This document shows positions 24,240-32,963 of a DNA stretch of 34,911 bases, in pieces. The first letter of the stretch is position 1. The number at the start of each line of letters is the position of its first letter. The translations under genes and the position numbers were made by a program. The stretch comes from JAVBMJ01 sp031552535. GTDB lineage: Bacteria; Bacteroidota; Bacteroidia; Bacteroidales; Rikenellaceae. A model generated the notes under the pieces. The model was not told the origin of the DNA, did not search any database, and saw only the letters and a list, made by a program, of their open reading frames with translations. The DNA is taken from assembly GCA_031552535.1 (NCBI GenBank), contig JAVBMJ010000038.1, positions 1 to 34,911 of the forward strand, written 5' to 3'.

Positions 24240-25178
24240 ATGAAAATAAAGAGAGAAGTTAAAATAGGTTTTTTTACTCTGGGCGCAGTACTGGCGCTAT
24301 ATTGGGGTGTCAACTTCCTGAAGGGCCGCGACATTTTCCACCGCAGCAATACCTATTATGCCACATACGACCAGGTGAACGGCCTTCAGCCTTCGTCGGC
24401 GATAATGATCAAAGGATTCAAAGTGGGTGTTATACGCAGCATGAGCTACGATCCCGGGAAGTCGGGCAAGATCATCCTGGAGTTCGACATCAAGAGCCGT
24501 TTCAGGATACCCGATAACTCCAATGCGCGTATATTCAGCGACGGGCTTATGGGCGGCAAGGCGGTGGAGATAGAATTGGGCAACTCGCCGGTGTACCTCG
24601 AGGATGGCGATACCCTGCGTTCGGCATGGGACAAGGATTTTTTGGAACTGGCGGGCAATGAGTTCGAATTTTTTAAACAGAAAGCCAAGGTCGTTGTCGA
24701 CGAACTTATGCGGACGTTGGGTGACGTAAACACAATACTGGAGCAGAACAGCGCCAATATAAACACCACGCTTTCAAACCTGGCGTCGATGTCGACGACA
24801 CTCGACAAGGTTATCTCGTCGGAGAGCGACGAGCTGCAGGCTATCATTGGCAACCTCAACAAATTATCGAGGACGCTCAGCGACAAGTCCGGAAGTATAG
24901 AAAACATAGTGTCGAATGTCGAAGGATTTACCGATTCGCTGAACCGCTCCGACCTGCCCGGGGCAATCGGCGAATTGCGCTCCGGCCTTGCGGAACTCAA
25001 CACGACCCTTAAGAAATTGAATGCGGGTGAGGGCACCGCAGGCAAACTGCTGAGCGACGACAATCTCTACGATTCATTGTCTTCTGCAGCTTCGAACCTC
25101 TCGCGCCTTTTGGACGACATACAAAAGAACCCGAAGCGCTATGTGCACTTCTCGCTGTTCGGCGGAGGGAAGAAATAG
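24240..25178 (+). CDS. MlaD-family MCE domain protein
   Basis: MCE proteins are anchored in the inner membrane and form rings that carry lipids between membranes, usually with an MlaFE ABC transporter. From ATG 24240 the 312-aa protein has one N-terminal membrane helix (about residues 9-25, after MKIKREVKIG), an MCE domain (about 36-115; YDQVNGLQPSSAIMIKGFKVG, SDGLMGGKAVEIELG) and a long helical region (about 140-290) with repeated LNTTL and LS..L patterns typical of coiled coils. The mlaE and mlaF partners are not in this window. It lies 15 nt before mutS2. The upstream start (24177) is rejected because it would add 21 residues before the membrane anchor. Confidence 0.9.
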   Translation: MKIKREVKIGFFTLGAVLALYWGVNFLKGRDIFHRSNTYYATYDQVNGLQPSSAIMIKGFKVGVIRSMSYDPGKSGKIILEFDIKSRFRIPDNSNARIFSDGLMGGKAVEIELGNSPVYLEDGDTLRSAWDKDFLELAGNEFEFFKQKAKVVVDELMRTLGDVNTILEQNSANINTTLSNLASMSTTLDKVISSESDELQAIIGNLNKLSRTLSDKSGSIENIVSNVEGFTDSLNRSDLPGAIGELRSGLAELNTTLKKLNAGEGTAGKLLSDDNLYDSLSSAASNLSRLLDDIQKNPKRYVHFSLFGGGKK

Positions 25179-25193
25179 AGCCTTAAACACGCT

Positions 25194-27689
25194 ATGATCT
25201 ATCCTTCGAATTACGAAAACAAGACAGGCTTCGACCGTATAAGAAAACAGGTGGCGGCCCTGTGCACGACGCAGGCCGCGATGGATCGCATTGCGGCGGA
25301 ACCTTTCTCGCATGTGCGCGAGACGGTGGAGAGGAAATTGTCGCAGTGTGACGAGTTGAAGGTGATGGTGACCATGGAGCGTGGATTCCAGGTGGAAGGA
25401 TTCGCCGACATAGGGCCGTTGCTGGACAAGGTGGAAGTGGAGGGAACGTTCCTCGAAGTGGACGAGATATTGTTGCTGCGCAAGGAACTGGGGGCGGTCG
25501 GGGGGCTCGTGGGTTTTTTCGACGGGAAAAACCAGGGACGTTACCCGCACATGTACGCGCTGGCGGAGGGTGTGGAAGGCTTCCCCGATATAGCGAGCCA
25601 TATAGATTCGATCATAGACCGTTTCGGCGAAGTTAAAGACAGCGCCTCCCCCGAACTTTATTCCATACGGCGCTCTATACGCGAACGCGAGGGACGGGCG
25701 GCCAAGAAGTTGCAACAGGTGCTGCATGCGGCGCAAAGTGCCGGTTATGTAGACGCCGACGCCGCGATTTCGATACGTGACGGACGGGCGGTGATCCCTG
25801 TCGGGGCGGCCAATAAGCGGAAGGTGCAGGGGTTCATCCACGACGAATCGGCCACAGGCAAGACGTTTTATATCGAGCCTGTGGAGGTGGTTGAGATCAA
25901 CAACGAGCTCAAGGAGTTGGAGTATGCCCTGCGCCGCGAGATAGTGAGGATACTAACGGTGTTCACCGATATGCTCCGTCCGCTGGGCGACGGCCTTCGC
26001 AGGGCCGGCGACTATCTGGTGGAGGTGGAAACGATATACGCCAAGGTGCGGTGGGCAATCGACAACGGGGCGGTGAAGCCGATAATCTCCGACGAGGGGA
26101 GGCTCGATCTGCGCCGGGCCCGCCACCCGTTACTCGAACAGACCCTGCGCAGGGAGGGGCGCGAGATAGTGCCTTTGGACATGACTCTCGACCGCCGGCG
26201 GCGCATACTGGTCATCTCGGGGCCCAATGCCGGAGGCAAATCGGTGTGTTTAAAAACGGTAGGGTTGCTGCAATATATGGTGCAGTGCGGATATATGGTC
26301 CCATGCCTCGAAAATTCGGAATTCCCGTTGCTGCGCGACATCTTCATCGACATAGGCGACGAGCAGTCGATAGACAACGACCTGAGTACCTATAGTTCCC
26401 ACCTTATGAATATGAAGGCTGTGGTGTCGGGTTCATCGCAGCATTCGCTGGTGCTTATCGACGAATTCGGTACGGGGACCGAGCCTGTGATAGGCGGCGC
26501 TATAGCCGAAGCGATACTCGAAAGGCTGGAGCAGCGGGGAACGATGGCCGTGATAACGACCCACTACTCCAACCTGAAATATTACGCTTCGAATGCCGAA
26601 GCGGTGGTCAACGGGGCCATGACATTCGATGTACAGAACATCACCCCGTTGTTCAAGCTCGAAATGGGGATGCCGGGGAGTTCGTTCGCCATCGAGATAG
26701 CACGTAAGATCGGTCTTCCCGAAGATATCATACGTTCTGCTGGCGAGAAGGCGGGCAGCGGGTTGATGAACCTCGAAAAACAGCTGCGCGAGGTGGCCCG
26801 CGACCGCCGTTACTGGGAGCAGAAGCGCGAACGGATACGCGTGTCGGAAAAGCGGATAGAGGAGTTGGAGGAGCGTTACGGACGTGAGTTAGCCGGGATA
26901 AAACAGGAGCGCACGGCGATACTGAAGGAAGCACGCAGCCAGGCAAAAAAGCTCACAGAGGAGGCCAATAAGCAGATCGAGAATACGATCCGCGTAATAC
27001 GCGAATCGGAAGCCGAGAAGGAACTAACGCGTCTGGCGCGGCGCGAACTCGACGAATTCCGTCGCGAAACGCAGCAGGAAGTCCCCTCGGAGGCAGATAT
27101 AGACATCGAACGCCGCATGGAGCGTATCACGCAACGCCAGCAGCGCCGCTCCGAACGCAAGGCGGAGTCGAAGGGCGGGACGAAAACCGCTACAACGGCC
27201 GACGCTCCACCCAAACCGCGCGAAGTGGAGGTGGGCAGTAAAGTGAGGATCAAAGGCCAGGACGGCGGCGGCGAAGTGACGGCCATCAAAGGCAATAAAG
27301 CGACGGTGGCTTTCGGGCAGATATTGACGACGGTGGGAAAGGAGCGGCTGGAGGTGGTGTCGAACGCGGAATTCAAGCGCGGCGCGAGACAGGCGGCTCC
27401 GCTGCAACGCATCGACGCGGGCATTTCGGAGCGCAAACTCAACTTCCGCCACAATATAGACCTGCGCGGGATGAGGGCCTCCGAAGCTCTGGAAGAGGTG
27501 CAGGACTTCATCGACGACGCCATGATGGTGGGAGCCTCGGAGGTGAGGATACTCCACGGCAAAGGCACCGGTGCCCTGAAGGAGGAGGTACGCCGTTACC
27601 TGCGGGGCATGCCGGGCATAGCCTCGGCTGCCGACGAACATGCCGACCGTGGCGGAGCGGGGATAACCGTCGTGAAACTGGAGAATTGA
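25194..27689 (+). CDS. mutS2: Endonuclease MutS2 with C-terminal Smr domain
   Basis: MutS2 is a DNA-structure-specific ATPase; in some bacteria it suppresses recombination, and in others it splits collided ribosomes. The 831-aa protein has MutS-like core and lever regions (about 1-300) and an ATPase with Walker A GPNAGGKS (343-350) and Walker B LIDEFGTGTE (421-430). A charged coiled coil (about 520-660) and a KOW-like segment (about 676-722) follow. The Smr nuclease domain has IDLRGMRASEAL (755-766) and HGKGTGAL (788-795). The mismatch-recognition domain of MutS is absent, as expected. It lies 15 nt after the MCE gene and is clearly GC-rich. Confidence 0.96.
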   Translation: MIYPSNYENKTGFDRIRKQVAALCTTQAAMDRIAAEPFSHVRETVERKLSQCDELKVMVTMERGFQVEGFADIGPLLDKVEVEGTFLEVDEILLLRKELGAVGGLVGFFDGKNQGRYPHMYALAEGVEGFPDIASHIDSIIDRFGEVKDSASPELYSIRRSIREREGRAAKKLQQVLHAAQSAGYVDADAAISIRDGRAVIPVGAANKRKVQGFIHDESATGKTFYIEPVEVVEINNELKELEYALRREIVRILTVFTDMLRPLGDGLRRAGDYLVEVETIYAKVRWAIDNGAVKPIISDEGRLDLRRARHPLLEQTLRREGREIVPLDMTLDRRRRILVISGPNAGGKSVCLKTVGLLQYMVQCGYMVPCLENSEFPLLRDIFIDIGDEQSIDNDLSTYSSHLMNMKAVVSGSSQHSLVLIDEFGTGTEPVIGGAIAEAILERLEQRGTMAVITTHYSNLKYYASNAEAVVNGAMTFDVQNITPLFKLEMGMPGSSFAIEIARKIGLPEDIIRSAGEKAGSGLMNLEKQLREVARDRRYWEQKRERIRVSEKRIEELEERYGRELAGIKQERTAILKEARSQAKKLTEEANKQIENTIRVIRESEAEKELTRLARRELDEFRRETQQEVPSEADIDIERRMERITQRQQRRSERKAESKGGTKTATTADAPPKPREVEVGSKVRIKGQDGGGEVTAIKGNKATVAFGQILTTVGKERLEVVSNAEFKRGARQAAPLQRIDAGISERKLNFRHNIDLRGMRASEALEEVQDFIDDAMMVGASEVRILHGKGTGALKEEVRRYLRGMPGIASAADEHADRGGAGITVVKLEN

Positions 27690-27720
27690 ACAGGGTACTG
27701 GCAAACGGCGGGGCTGAACA

Positions 27721-28806
27721 ATGAATTTCAGATTTATCTATATGCACGGGAAACCTTTCTTGAAAATAGTTATCGGATTATCATTGATATTCCTGATCCC
27801 CCAGGGGGTGTTTGCGCAAAATATGCCAATTGGCCGGGAGTGCCACGCCCCCGTTAAACCCGCAAGGTTGCATCCGGGGGACAAAATCGGATTGACCGTC
27901 CCGGGTTGGTTTATAACCGGAAGCGATTTGGAGGTATCTGTTAAAACATTAACCCAACTGGGATTCGAGCCTGTTTATTCCGATAAGGTTCTTGGCCGGC
28001 AAGGTTATTTTAGCGGGACAGACCGGGAACGTGCGGATGATTTCAACGCCATGATAAAGGACCCGGAGATTAAGGCCATAATATTTATAAGAGGAGGCTA
28101 CGGTTCCGCCCGCATCCTCGATCTGGTGGACTACGAGGCTATAAAGAAAAATCCCAAGATCATCATGGGATTCAGCGACTGTACGGCACTTATCAACGCC
28201 ATACATGCAAACACGGGTCTGATAACATTTCACGGACCGATAAGCAGAACCCTGCACCAGGATTACAGCAAACAACAATTCGAAAATATTGCGGTTAATC
28301 CGGCAGGCAGGTACGTAATCGAAAGTTCGGATGATGACCTGCTGAGATCAGACAGTAATAAAGTATTCGAAAGGTATGTCATAACGCCGGGCAAGGCACA
28401 CGGAAAGTTAGCCGGCGGGAACCTGACATTAATCTGCTCCATGGCAGGAACACCATACCAGGTAGACCTGAAGGATAAAATAGTAATGATCGAGGATGTT
28501 GACGAGGAGCCGTACCGGATCGACAGAATGTTGACACAATTGATAGCTTCGGGCGAATTGTCAAAAGCTGCCGGAATTGTGTTTGGCATCTGTAGCGGTT
28601 GCGACAAGTCGGATAAATCGGTCGCTCCGGACTCGTTTACTCTAAGGCAAGTCATTGAAGAGAGGATCAAACCGTTAAATATACCTGCCGTGTACGGGCT
28701 GTCGTTCGGGCACGATGAAAACAATTTTACTTTTCCGATAGGGTTGGACGCTGAACTGGATGCAGATAATATGACGGTAACATTAATCGAAAGTCCTGTG
28801 ATCTGA
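27721..28806 (+). CDS. Exported S66-family LD-carboxypeptidase-like peptidase
   Basis: S66 serine peptidases include LdcA, which removes the terminal D-Ala from muropeptide tetrapeptides, and the microcin C immunity protein MccF. The 361-aa protein shows the catalytic triad at family spacing: Ser152 in GFSDCTAL, Glu258 in MIEDVDEEPYRIDR and His331 in FGHDENN, with the RGGYGS motif at 124-129. A signal peptide precedes it (KPFLKIVIGLSLIFLIP, cut likely after VFA at residue 32), so it is probably periplasmic, whereas E. coli LdcA is cytosolic. M8 (27742) is an alternative start. Its DNA looks AT-richer than mutS2 before it. Substrate is unproven. Confidence 0.88.
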   Translation: MNFRFIYMHGKPFLKIVIGLSLIFLIPQGVFAQNMPIGRECHAPVKPARLHPGDKIGLTVPGWFITGSDLEVSVKTLTQLGFEPVYSDKVLGRQGYFSGTDRERADDFNAMIKDPEIKAIIFIRGGYGSARILDLVDYEAIKKNPKIIMGFSDCTALINAIHANTGLITFHGPISRTLHQDYSKQQFENIAVNPAGRYVIESSDDDLLRSDSNKVFERYVITPGKAHGKLAGGNLTLICSMAGTPYQVDLKDKIVMIEDVDEEPYRIDRMLTQLIASGELSKAAGIVFGICSGCDKSDKSVAPDSFTLRQVIEERIKPLNIPAVYGLSFGHDENNFTFPIGLDAELDADNMTVTLIESPVI

Positions 28807-28865
28807 TCACGTGAACATAACTTTACCCGCGCCAGATACACAACGGGATATATTATTTAAAAACA

Positions 28866-31247
28866 ATGGACTACCTGTTAAGTGAAATAGCCCGCATCAC
28901 GGGCGGGGAGACTGCCGGGTGCGACACGATGGTGAAGTCGGTATTTATCGACAGCCGGCAGCATGGCCGCGGTGCAGGTGCGATGTTCGCAGCCATATCG
29001 GGCCGGAACCACGACGGACACGGGTACATCAACGAACTGTACGCCCGGGGGATAAGGGCCTTTATGATCGAACGCGATCTCAGCACCGACCAATATCCCG
29101 AGGCTGGGTTCCTGAGGGTCGAAAGCAGCATCGGGGCATTGCAGGCGCTGGCCGCCGATTACCGCAGCAGGTTCCACGGCACGGTGGTAGGTATAACGGG
29201 AAGCAATGGCAAGACGGTGACCAAAGAGTGGATCGCACAGATGGCCCCGCGGGGGATAAAACTTTTCCGCAGTCCGCGCAGCTACAATTCGCAGGTCGGA
29301 GTACCGCTGTCGGTGCTGATGATCGAGGGGGACGAAGATGTGGTGCTGCTGGAAGCAGGCATATCGCAGAGCGGCGAAATGGGCAGGCTCGAAAAGATCG
29401 TGAGGCCAGACATAGGGGTAATAACCACCATCGGAGACGCGCACCAGGAAAATTTCGCCTCCCGTGAGCAAAAACTGGACGAAAAACTGAACCTGTTCGC
29501 ACACTCCGCGACGATAATATATAATAGCGAATATCCTGAAATAGAAGCTGCGGTAAGAATCCGTTTCGCAGGGCACAGGCTCGTGGACGCGGCAACGAAC
29601 AAAGCGGCGGCAGAGCCGTTGGCCGGCAAAGCGTCGCAGCAGAACGGAGCGATGGCCCTTGCGGTATGGCAGGAACTCGTCCACCACGGGATTGCCACGC
29701 AGGAAGTACCGGCATTGCGTCCCGAGTCGCTGCAACCCGTGGCGATGCGCCTCGACGTGGAAGAGGGGCTTGCGGGCGCGGTGATAGTCAACGATTCGTA
29801 TAATTGTGATATAAATTCACTGGCAATAGCGCTCGATTACCTGCGGAACATAGGGCACGGGCGCCGCAAGATCGTGGTGCTGTCGGATATCCTGCAAAGC
29901 GGAATGCCGAAAGGGGAACTCTACCGCCGGGTGGACGCATTGGTCGAGGCGGCCGGAGTGGAGCATTTGATAGGCATAGGAGACGACGTGCGGAACTGCA
30001 CGGGGTGCGTCAAAGTAAAAAAGAGTTTCTTCCCCACACCCGAAGCATTCCTTCAATCTGTGAAACACGCCGACATTGCGGGGGCGGCGATACTTGTGAA
30101 AGGCAACCGCTCGGCGCAATTCGAGGCGATAAGCCATGCGCTACGGCAGAAAAGCCACACTACGGTACTCGAAGTGGACCTTGACGCAATGGTACACAAT
30201 CTGAACCACCACCGCTCCAGATTACCCGCCGGAACCCTCGTCATGGCAATGGTGAAGGCGTCGGCTTACGGTCACGGCGCTTATGAAGTGGCGGGCATGT
30301 TGCAGCACGAGGGGGTGGCATATCTGGCCGTGGCATTCGCCGACGAGGGGGTGGTACTGCGCGAAAGGGGAATAACAATGCCTATAGTGGTGCTCAATGC
30401 CGATGCCGACAGCTTCGACCTGATGATAGCCCATAACCTTGAACCCGAAATATACAATTTATCTTCACTGCGCGATTTCATAAAGGAACTCGAACACCAC
30501 GGGGAGTTCGCATATCCTATCCACATAAAGCTCGACACCGGGATGCACAGGCTCGGATTCATGGGGGACGAAACGGACGAATTGTTGTCGATTCTCGCCG
30601 GAAATGAGCGTGTAGTCCGTGTAGCGTCGATATTTTCACACCTGGCCGCATCGGACGATCCGGCGGAAGACGACTTCTCGCTTGCACAGATCGCCAGGTT
30701 CGAAATTATGAGCGACACGTTGATCGACGCATTGGGCTATACTCCACTGCGCCATATTGCAAACAGCGCCGCCATAGAGCGTTTCCCGCAGGCCGCCTAC
30801 GATATGTGCAGGCTCGGCATAGGACTTTATGGCATAGGCGATCCGAGGCTGCGTGCAGTTGCCTCGCTGCGCAGCCGTATTGTGCAGATACGCGAGTTGG
30901 CTCCGGGCGAAACCGTCGGGTATGGCCGTAGCGGGAGCATACCCCGCCCGACACGTGTGGCAACCATCCCGGTGGGTTACGCCGACGGCCTCGACCGCCG
31001 CCTGGGGGAAGGCCACTGGAGTTTAATAATCGGCGAGAGTGAAGCCCCTTTGATCGGACGGGTGTGTATGGATACCTGCATGGCCGACGTGACGGAAATC
31101 GATTGCCGGGAAGGCGATACGGTGGAGATATACGGATCCAGGCAGGGGAACAGGGTGGAAGACATGGCCCGTATCCTGGATACCATTCCATACGAAGTGA
31201 TGACCAGTATATCGGCACGGGTCAAACGCATATACAGGAGGGAATAA
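28866..31247 (+). CDS. MurF-alanine racemase fusion
   Basis: This 793-aa bifunctional enzyme joins two steps of the D-Ala-D-Ala pathway. Residues 1-430 are MurF, which adds D-Ala-D-Ala to UDP-MurNAc-tripeptide, with the ATP loop GITGSNGKTVTK (109-120) and SYNSQVGVPLS (139-149). Residues 433-793 are PLP-dependent alanine racemase, which makes D-Ala from L-Ala. They carry Lys464 in MVKASAYGHG (PLP Schiff base), the catalytic Tyr686 in VGYGRSG, and PVGYADGLDRRLG and GRVCMDTCM near the end. All key residues of both halves are present. Such fusions are known in Bacteroidota. It lies 59 nt after the S66 peptidase gene. Confidence 0.95.
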   Translation: MDYLLSEIARITGGETAGCDTMVKSVFIDSRQHGRGAGAMFAAISGRNHDGHGYINELYARGIRAFMIERDLSTDQYPEAGFLRVESSIGALQALAADYRSRFHGTVVGITGSNGKTVTKEWIAQMAPRGIKLFRSPRSYNSQVGVPLSVLMIEGDEDVVLLEAGISQSGEMGRLEKIVRPDIGVITTIGDAHQENFASREQKLDEKLNLFAHSATIIYNSEYPEIEAAVRIRFAGHRLVDAATNKAAAEPLAGKASQQNGAMALAVWQELVHHGIATQEVPALRPESLQPVAMRLDVEEGLAGAVIVNDSYNCDINSLAIALDYLRNIGHGRRKIVVLSDILQSGMPKGELYRRVDALVEAAGVEHLIGIGDDVRNCTGCVKVKKSFFPTPEAFLQSVKHADIAGAAILVKGNRSAQFEAISHALRQKSHTTVLEVDLDAMVHNLNHHRSRLPAGTLVMAMVKASAYGHGAYEVAGMLQHEGVAYLAVAFADEGVVLRERGITMPIVVLNADADSFDLMIAHNLEPEIYNLSSLRDFIKELEHHGEFAYPIHIKLDTGMHRLGFMGDETDELLSILAGNERVVRVASIFSHLAASDDPAEDDFSLAQIARFEIMSDTLIDALGYTPLRHIANSAAIERFPQAAYDMCRLGIGLYGIGDPRLRAVASLRSRIVQIRELAPGETVGYGRSGSIPRPTRVATIPVGYADGLDRRLGEGHWSLIIGESEAPLIGRVCMDTCMADVTEIDCREGDTVEIYGSRQGNRVEDMARILDTIPYEVMTSISARVKRIYRRE

Positions 31248-31307
31248 ACACAATAGCGAACATACCGGTCCAGGTACCGGACATGGAAAAACCATTACAG
31301 TAAGAAA

Positions 31308-31325
31308 CTGTTTAATTTTCCTATG
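31308..31325 (+). repeat. Short repeat shared with the right-edge element
   Basis: CTGTTTAATTTTCCTATG here matches CTGTCTAATTTTCCTGTG at 34752-34769 with two differences in 18 bases. Here it lies between murF-alr and the methyltransferase gene and is not followed by the large hairpin seen in the second copy. It may be a remnant of the same repeat family. Confidence 0.35.
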
Positions 31326-31359
31326 GGAAGTATGAACAGTTCTAAATACCTACCCCGCA

Positions 31360-32088
31360 ATGAGCACGACAAAAGGCACTCTATACATGATACCATGCCC
31401 CATAGGCGACGAACAGCCCTCGGAGTCACTGCCGGCAGTTGTATTGGCGACAGTTGCGCGGATAGACCATTTCGTCGTCGAAAACGTAAGGTCGGCACGG
31501 CGTTTCATCAGCGCGTGCCACACCGGAAAAGCGATAGACTCGCTGCATTTCGAAGAGTTGAACGAGCACACCCCGCCGGGAGAAACCGGACGGATGATCG
31601 CCCCGATGTTGCAGGGGCACGACGTGGGCATGATCTCCGAAGCAGGCGTGCCCGGCGTCGCCGACCCGGGAGGCGAGCTGGCGCTGGCATGCCACCGTCA
31701 CGGGATAAAGGTGGTGCCGCTGGTCGGCCCGTCGTCGATACTGATGGCACTGATGGCGTCGGGGCAAAACGGGCAGTCGTTCGCATTCAACGGCTATCTG
31801 CCGGTAAAACCGCCCGAGAGGTCGAAAGCCATACGCCACTTCGAACGCCGCGCCATAACCGAATCGCAGGCGCAGGTATTTATCGAGGCCCCGTACCGCA
31901 ACGACAAACTGCTGGCCGAGATTCTCACAGTATGCAATCCCGCCACTCTGCTAACTATAGCGGCGGGCATACTCTCAAACTCGGAATCGATAGTAACGGC
32001 GACAATAGAAACATGGCGCCGCACCCCGCACCCCGACATAAACAAACGTCCGGCGATCTTCATAATAGGAGCACCGCAGAGCAAATAG
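31360..32088 (+). CDS. RsmI-like SAM-dependent methyltransferase (TP-methylase fold)
   Basis: The 242-aa protein belongs to the tetrapyrrole methylase-fold family that contains RsmI, the enzyme that 2'-O-methylates C1402 of 16S rRNA. It has the expected MIPCPIGDE start (the RsmI family usually has VATPIGN), DHFVVENVRSARRFI, the SEAGVPGVADPG motif (93-104), the VGPSSILMALMASG motif (122-135), and IEAPYRNDKLL. The variant first motif suggests a paralogue and not RsmI itself, as is common in Bacteroidota, so the RNA target is uncertain. Transcription converges with yhbP (45 bp between stop codons). Confidence 0.85.
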   Translation: MSTTKGTLYMIPCPIGDEQPSESLPAVVLATVARIDHFVVENVRSARRFISACHTGKAIDSLHFEELNEHTPPGETGRMIAPMLQGHDVGMISEAGVPGVADPGGELALACHRHGIKVVPLVGPSSILMALMASGQNGQSFAFNGYLPVKPPERSKAIRHFERRAITESQAQVFIEAPYRNDKLLAEILTVCNPATLLTIAAGILSNSESIVTATIETWRRTPHPDINKRPAIFIIGAPQSK

Positions 32089-32133
32089 AACCTGTATTCA
32101 TGGACGGCAGGTGAAGGAAAAGGTACAGATACC

Positions 32134-32580
32134 CTACCCCTCGCGCCGCCACAACAGCTTCTTCCCGAAACCGAGCGTGTTATCAGTAAACTTCATTACG
32201 ACCGGCTCCAGTGTCCACAGAGTCAGGTCCATCGGCAGCGCATAAGGGAAGCGTTTTAAATAAGCCGCCCGGGCCGCACCCCCCGGCACCCCGTCATCCT
32301 CAGCCCTGCGCATAACACCCTCCAACTGCAACCCCTGCAAACGGCCCACAACACGCGACTCCAGCACCACAGACCCCGCAACACGGCAATTCACCGCAGC
32401 CTCGCAGGCATGGCGAGTCCCCAAATCGGAACTGAACACAAACCGGTTCTCCGACACCATGTAAACATAAAACATATGCGAACACCAAGGCGCACCACCA
32501 TCACATGTCGCCAAAGTCAATACATGATGACGAGCTATAAACTTCAAAATACGACCATCAACCAAATCCCCCATAATCAT
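32134..32580 (-). CDS. yhbP: YhbP-like (UPF0306) split-barrel flavin-type protein
   Basis: The product is 148 aa from ATG 32580, close to the length of E. coli YhbP. It has a PNPOx-like split-barrel pattern (LTLATCDGGAPWCSHMFYVY, RFVFSSDLGTRHA) and ends with KFTDNTLGFGKKLLWRREG, which is nearly the same as the YhbP C-terminus. Its biochemical role is unknown; related folds bind FMN or F420. A further ATG at 32574 is equally possible. A frame running 22 codons further upstream enters the palindromic element and is rejected as the start. It converges with the methyltransferase gene. Confidence 0.82.
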   Translation of the reverse strand: MIMGDLVDGRILKFIARHHVLTLATCDGGAPWCSHMFYVYMVSENRFVFSSDLGTRHACEAAVNCRVAGSVVLESRVVGRLQGLQLEGVMRRAEDDGVPGGAARAAYLKRFPYALPMDLTLWTLEPVVMKFTDNTLGFGKKLLWRREG

Positions 32581-32619
32581 AAAATTTATACGACCCTTTT
32601 CTCTGTGCAGCCTCCAACT

Positions 32620-32817
32620 GCCGCTTTTTGTAAAAAGCGGCGCCAAAAACTTTTAATGATTTTACCTTACTCTGATTTATATAAGTTGTTTTAGAGATGG
32701 GAAAGCCCTGAATTTAAGCTATAAATAAAGGCTTTCCCATCTCTAAAACAACTCATACAGGTCGCAGCAAAGTAAATGATTGAAGTTTTTTGGGCGACTT
32801 TTTTTCAAAAAAGTCGC
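32620..32817. repeat. Large symmetric palindromic element
   Basis: The centre is a perfect 24-bp inverted repeat (32684-32707 and 32730-32753) around a 22-nt AT-rich spacer. Outside it the arms continue with partial symmetry and end in mirror-image small hairpins: GCCGCTTTTT/AAAAAGCGGC (32620-32641) on the left and GCGACTTTTTT/AAAAAAGTCGC (32794-32817) on the right, each followed toward the centre by a CCAAAAA(A)CTT-type motif. The whole therefore looks like two inverted copies of one unit of about 90 bp. It lies between divergent yhbP and the sigma factor gene and contains no coding frame of note. It may be a MITE-like or REP-like element. Confidence 0.75.
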
Positions 32818-32963
32818 GGTCGAAGTTGTATAGAGCAAACGGTCGTTTAATTTTTGTTTGTGGGCTAAGGTACTACAATGGGAATATTTTTGTGACATTT
32901 TCCTGTGGAAATTTAGACATAGTGCAATAAACTGCTAAATTTGCGGCTGAATCATTGCTTCCG
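32818..32963. other. AT-rich upstream region of the sigma factor
   Basis: After the palindromic element this stretch is AT-rich and has no gene. Near its right end it contains the sigma factor promoter described separately. Together with the element it makes a 383-bp gene-free gap between the divergent yhbP and sigma factor genes. Confidence 0.5.
32912..32943 (+). promoter_or_regulatory. Promoter of the ECF sigma gene
   Basis: TAAATTTG at 32936-32943 matches the Bacteroidota -7 box TAnnTTTG exactly; TTTA at 32912-32915, 20 nt upstream, is a one-mismatch -33 box. Transcription would start near 32950, leaving only a short leader before the ATG at 32964. This also supports that ATG over the TTG at 32955. 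Confidence 0.55.

Noticed and set aside
28798..28810. GTGATC-T-GATCAC palindrome over the S66 peptidase stop codon as a regulator site
   Set aside because: A single 6-bp palindrome without a nearby promoter match is weak evidence and may be chance.
32684..32753. Invertible promoter (phase-variation switch)
   Set aside because: The 22-nt spacer between the 24-bp arms is too short to carry a promoter or to be inverted easily, and no recombinase gene is nearby.
32620..32817. CRISPR array
   Set aside because: There are only inverted, not direct, repeats, no regular spacers and no cas genes.
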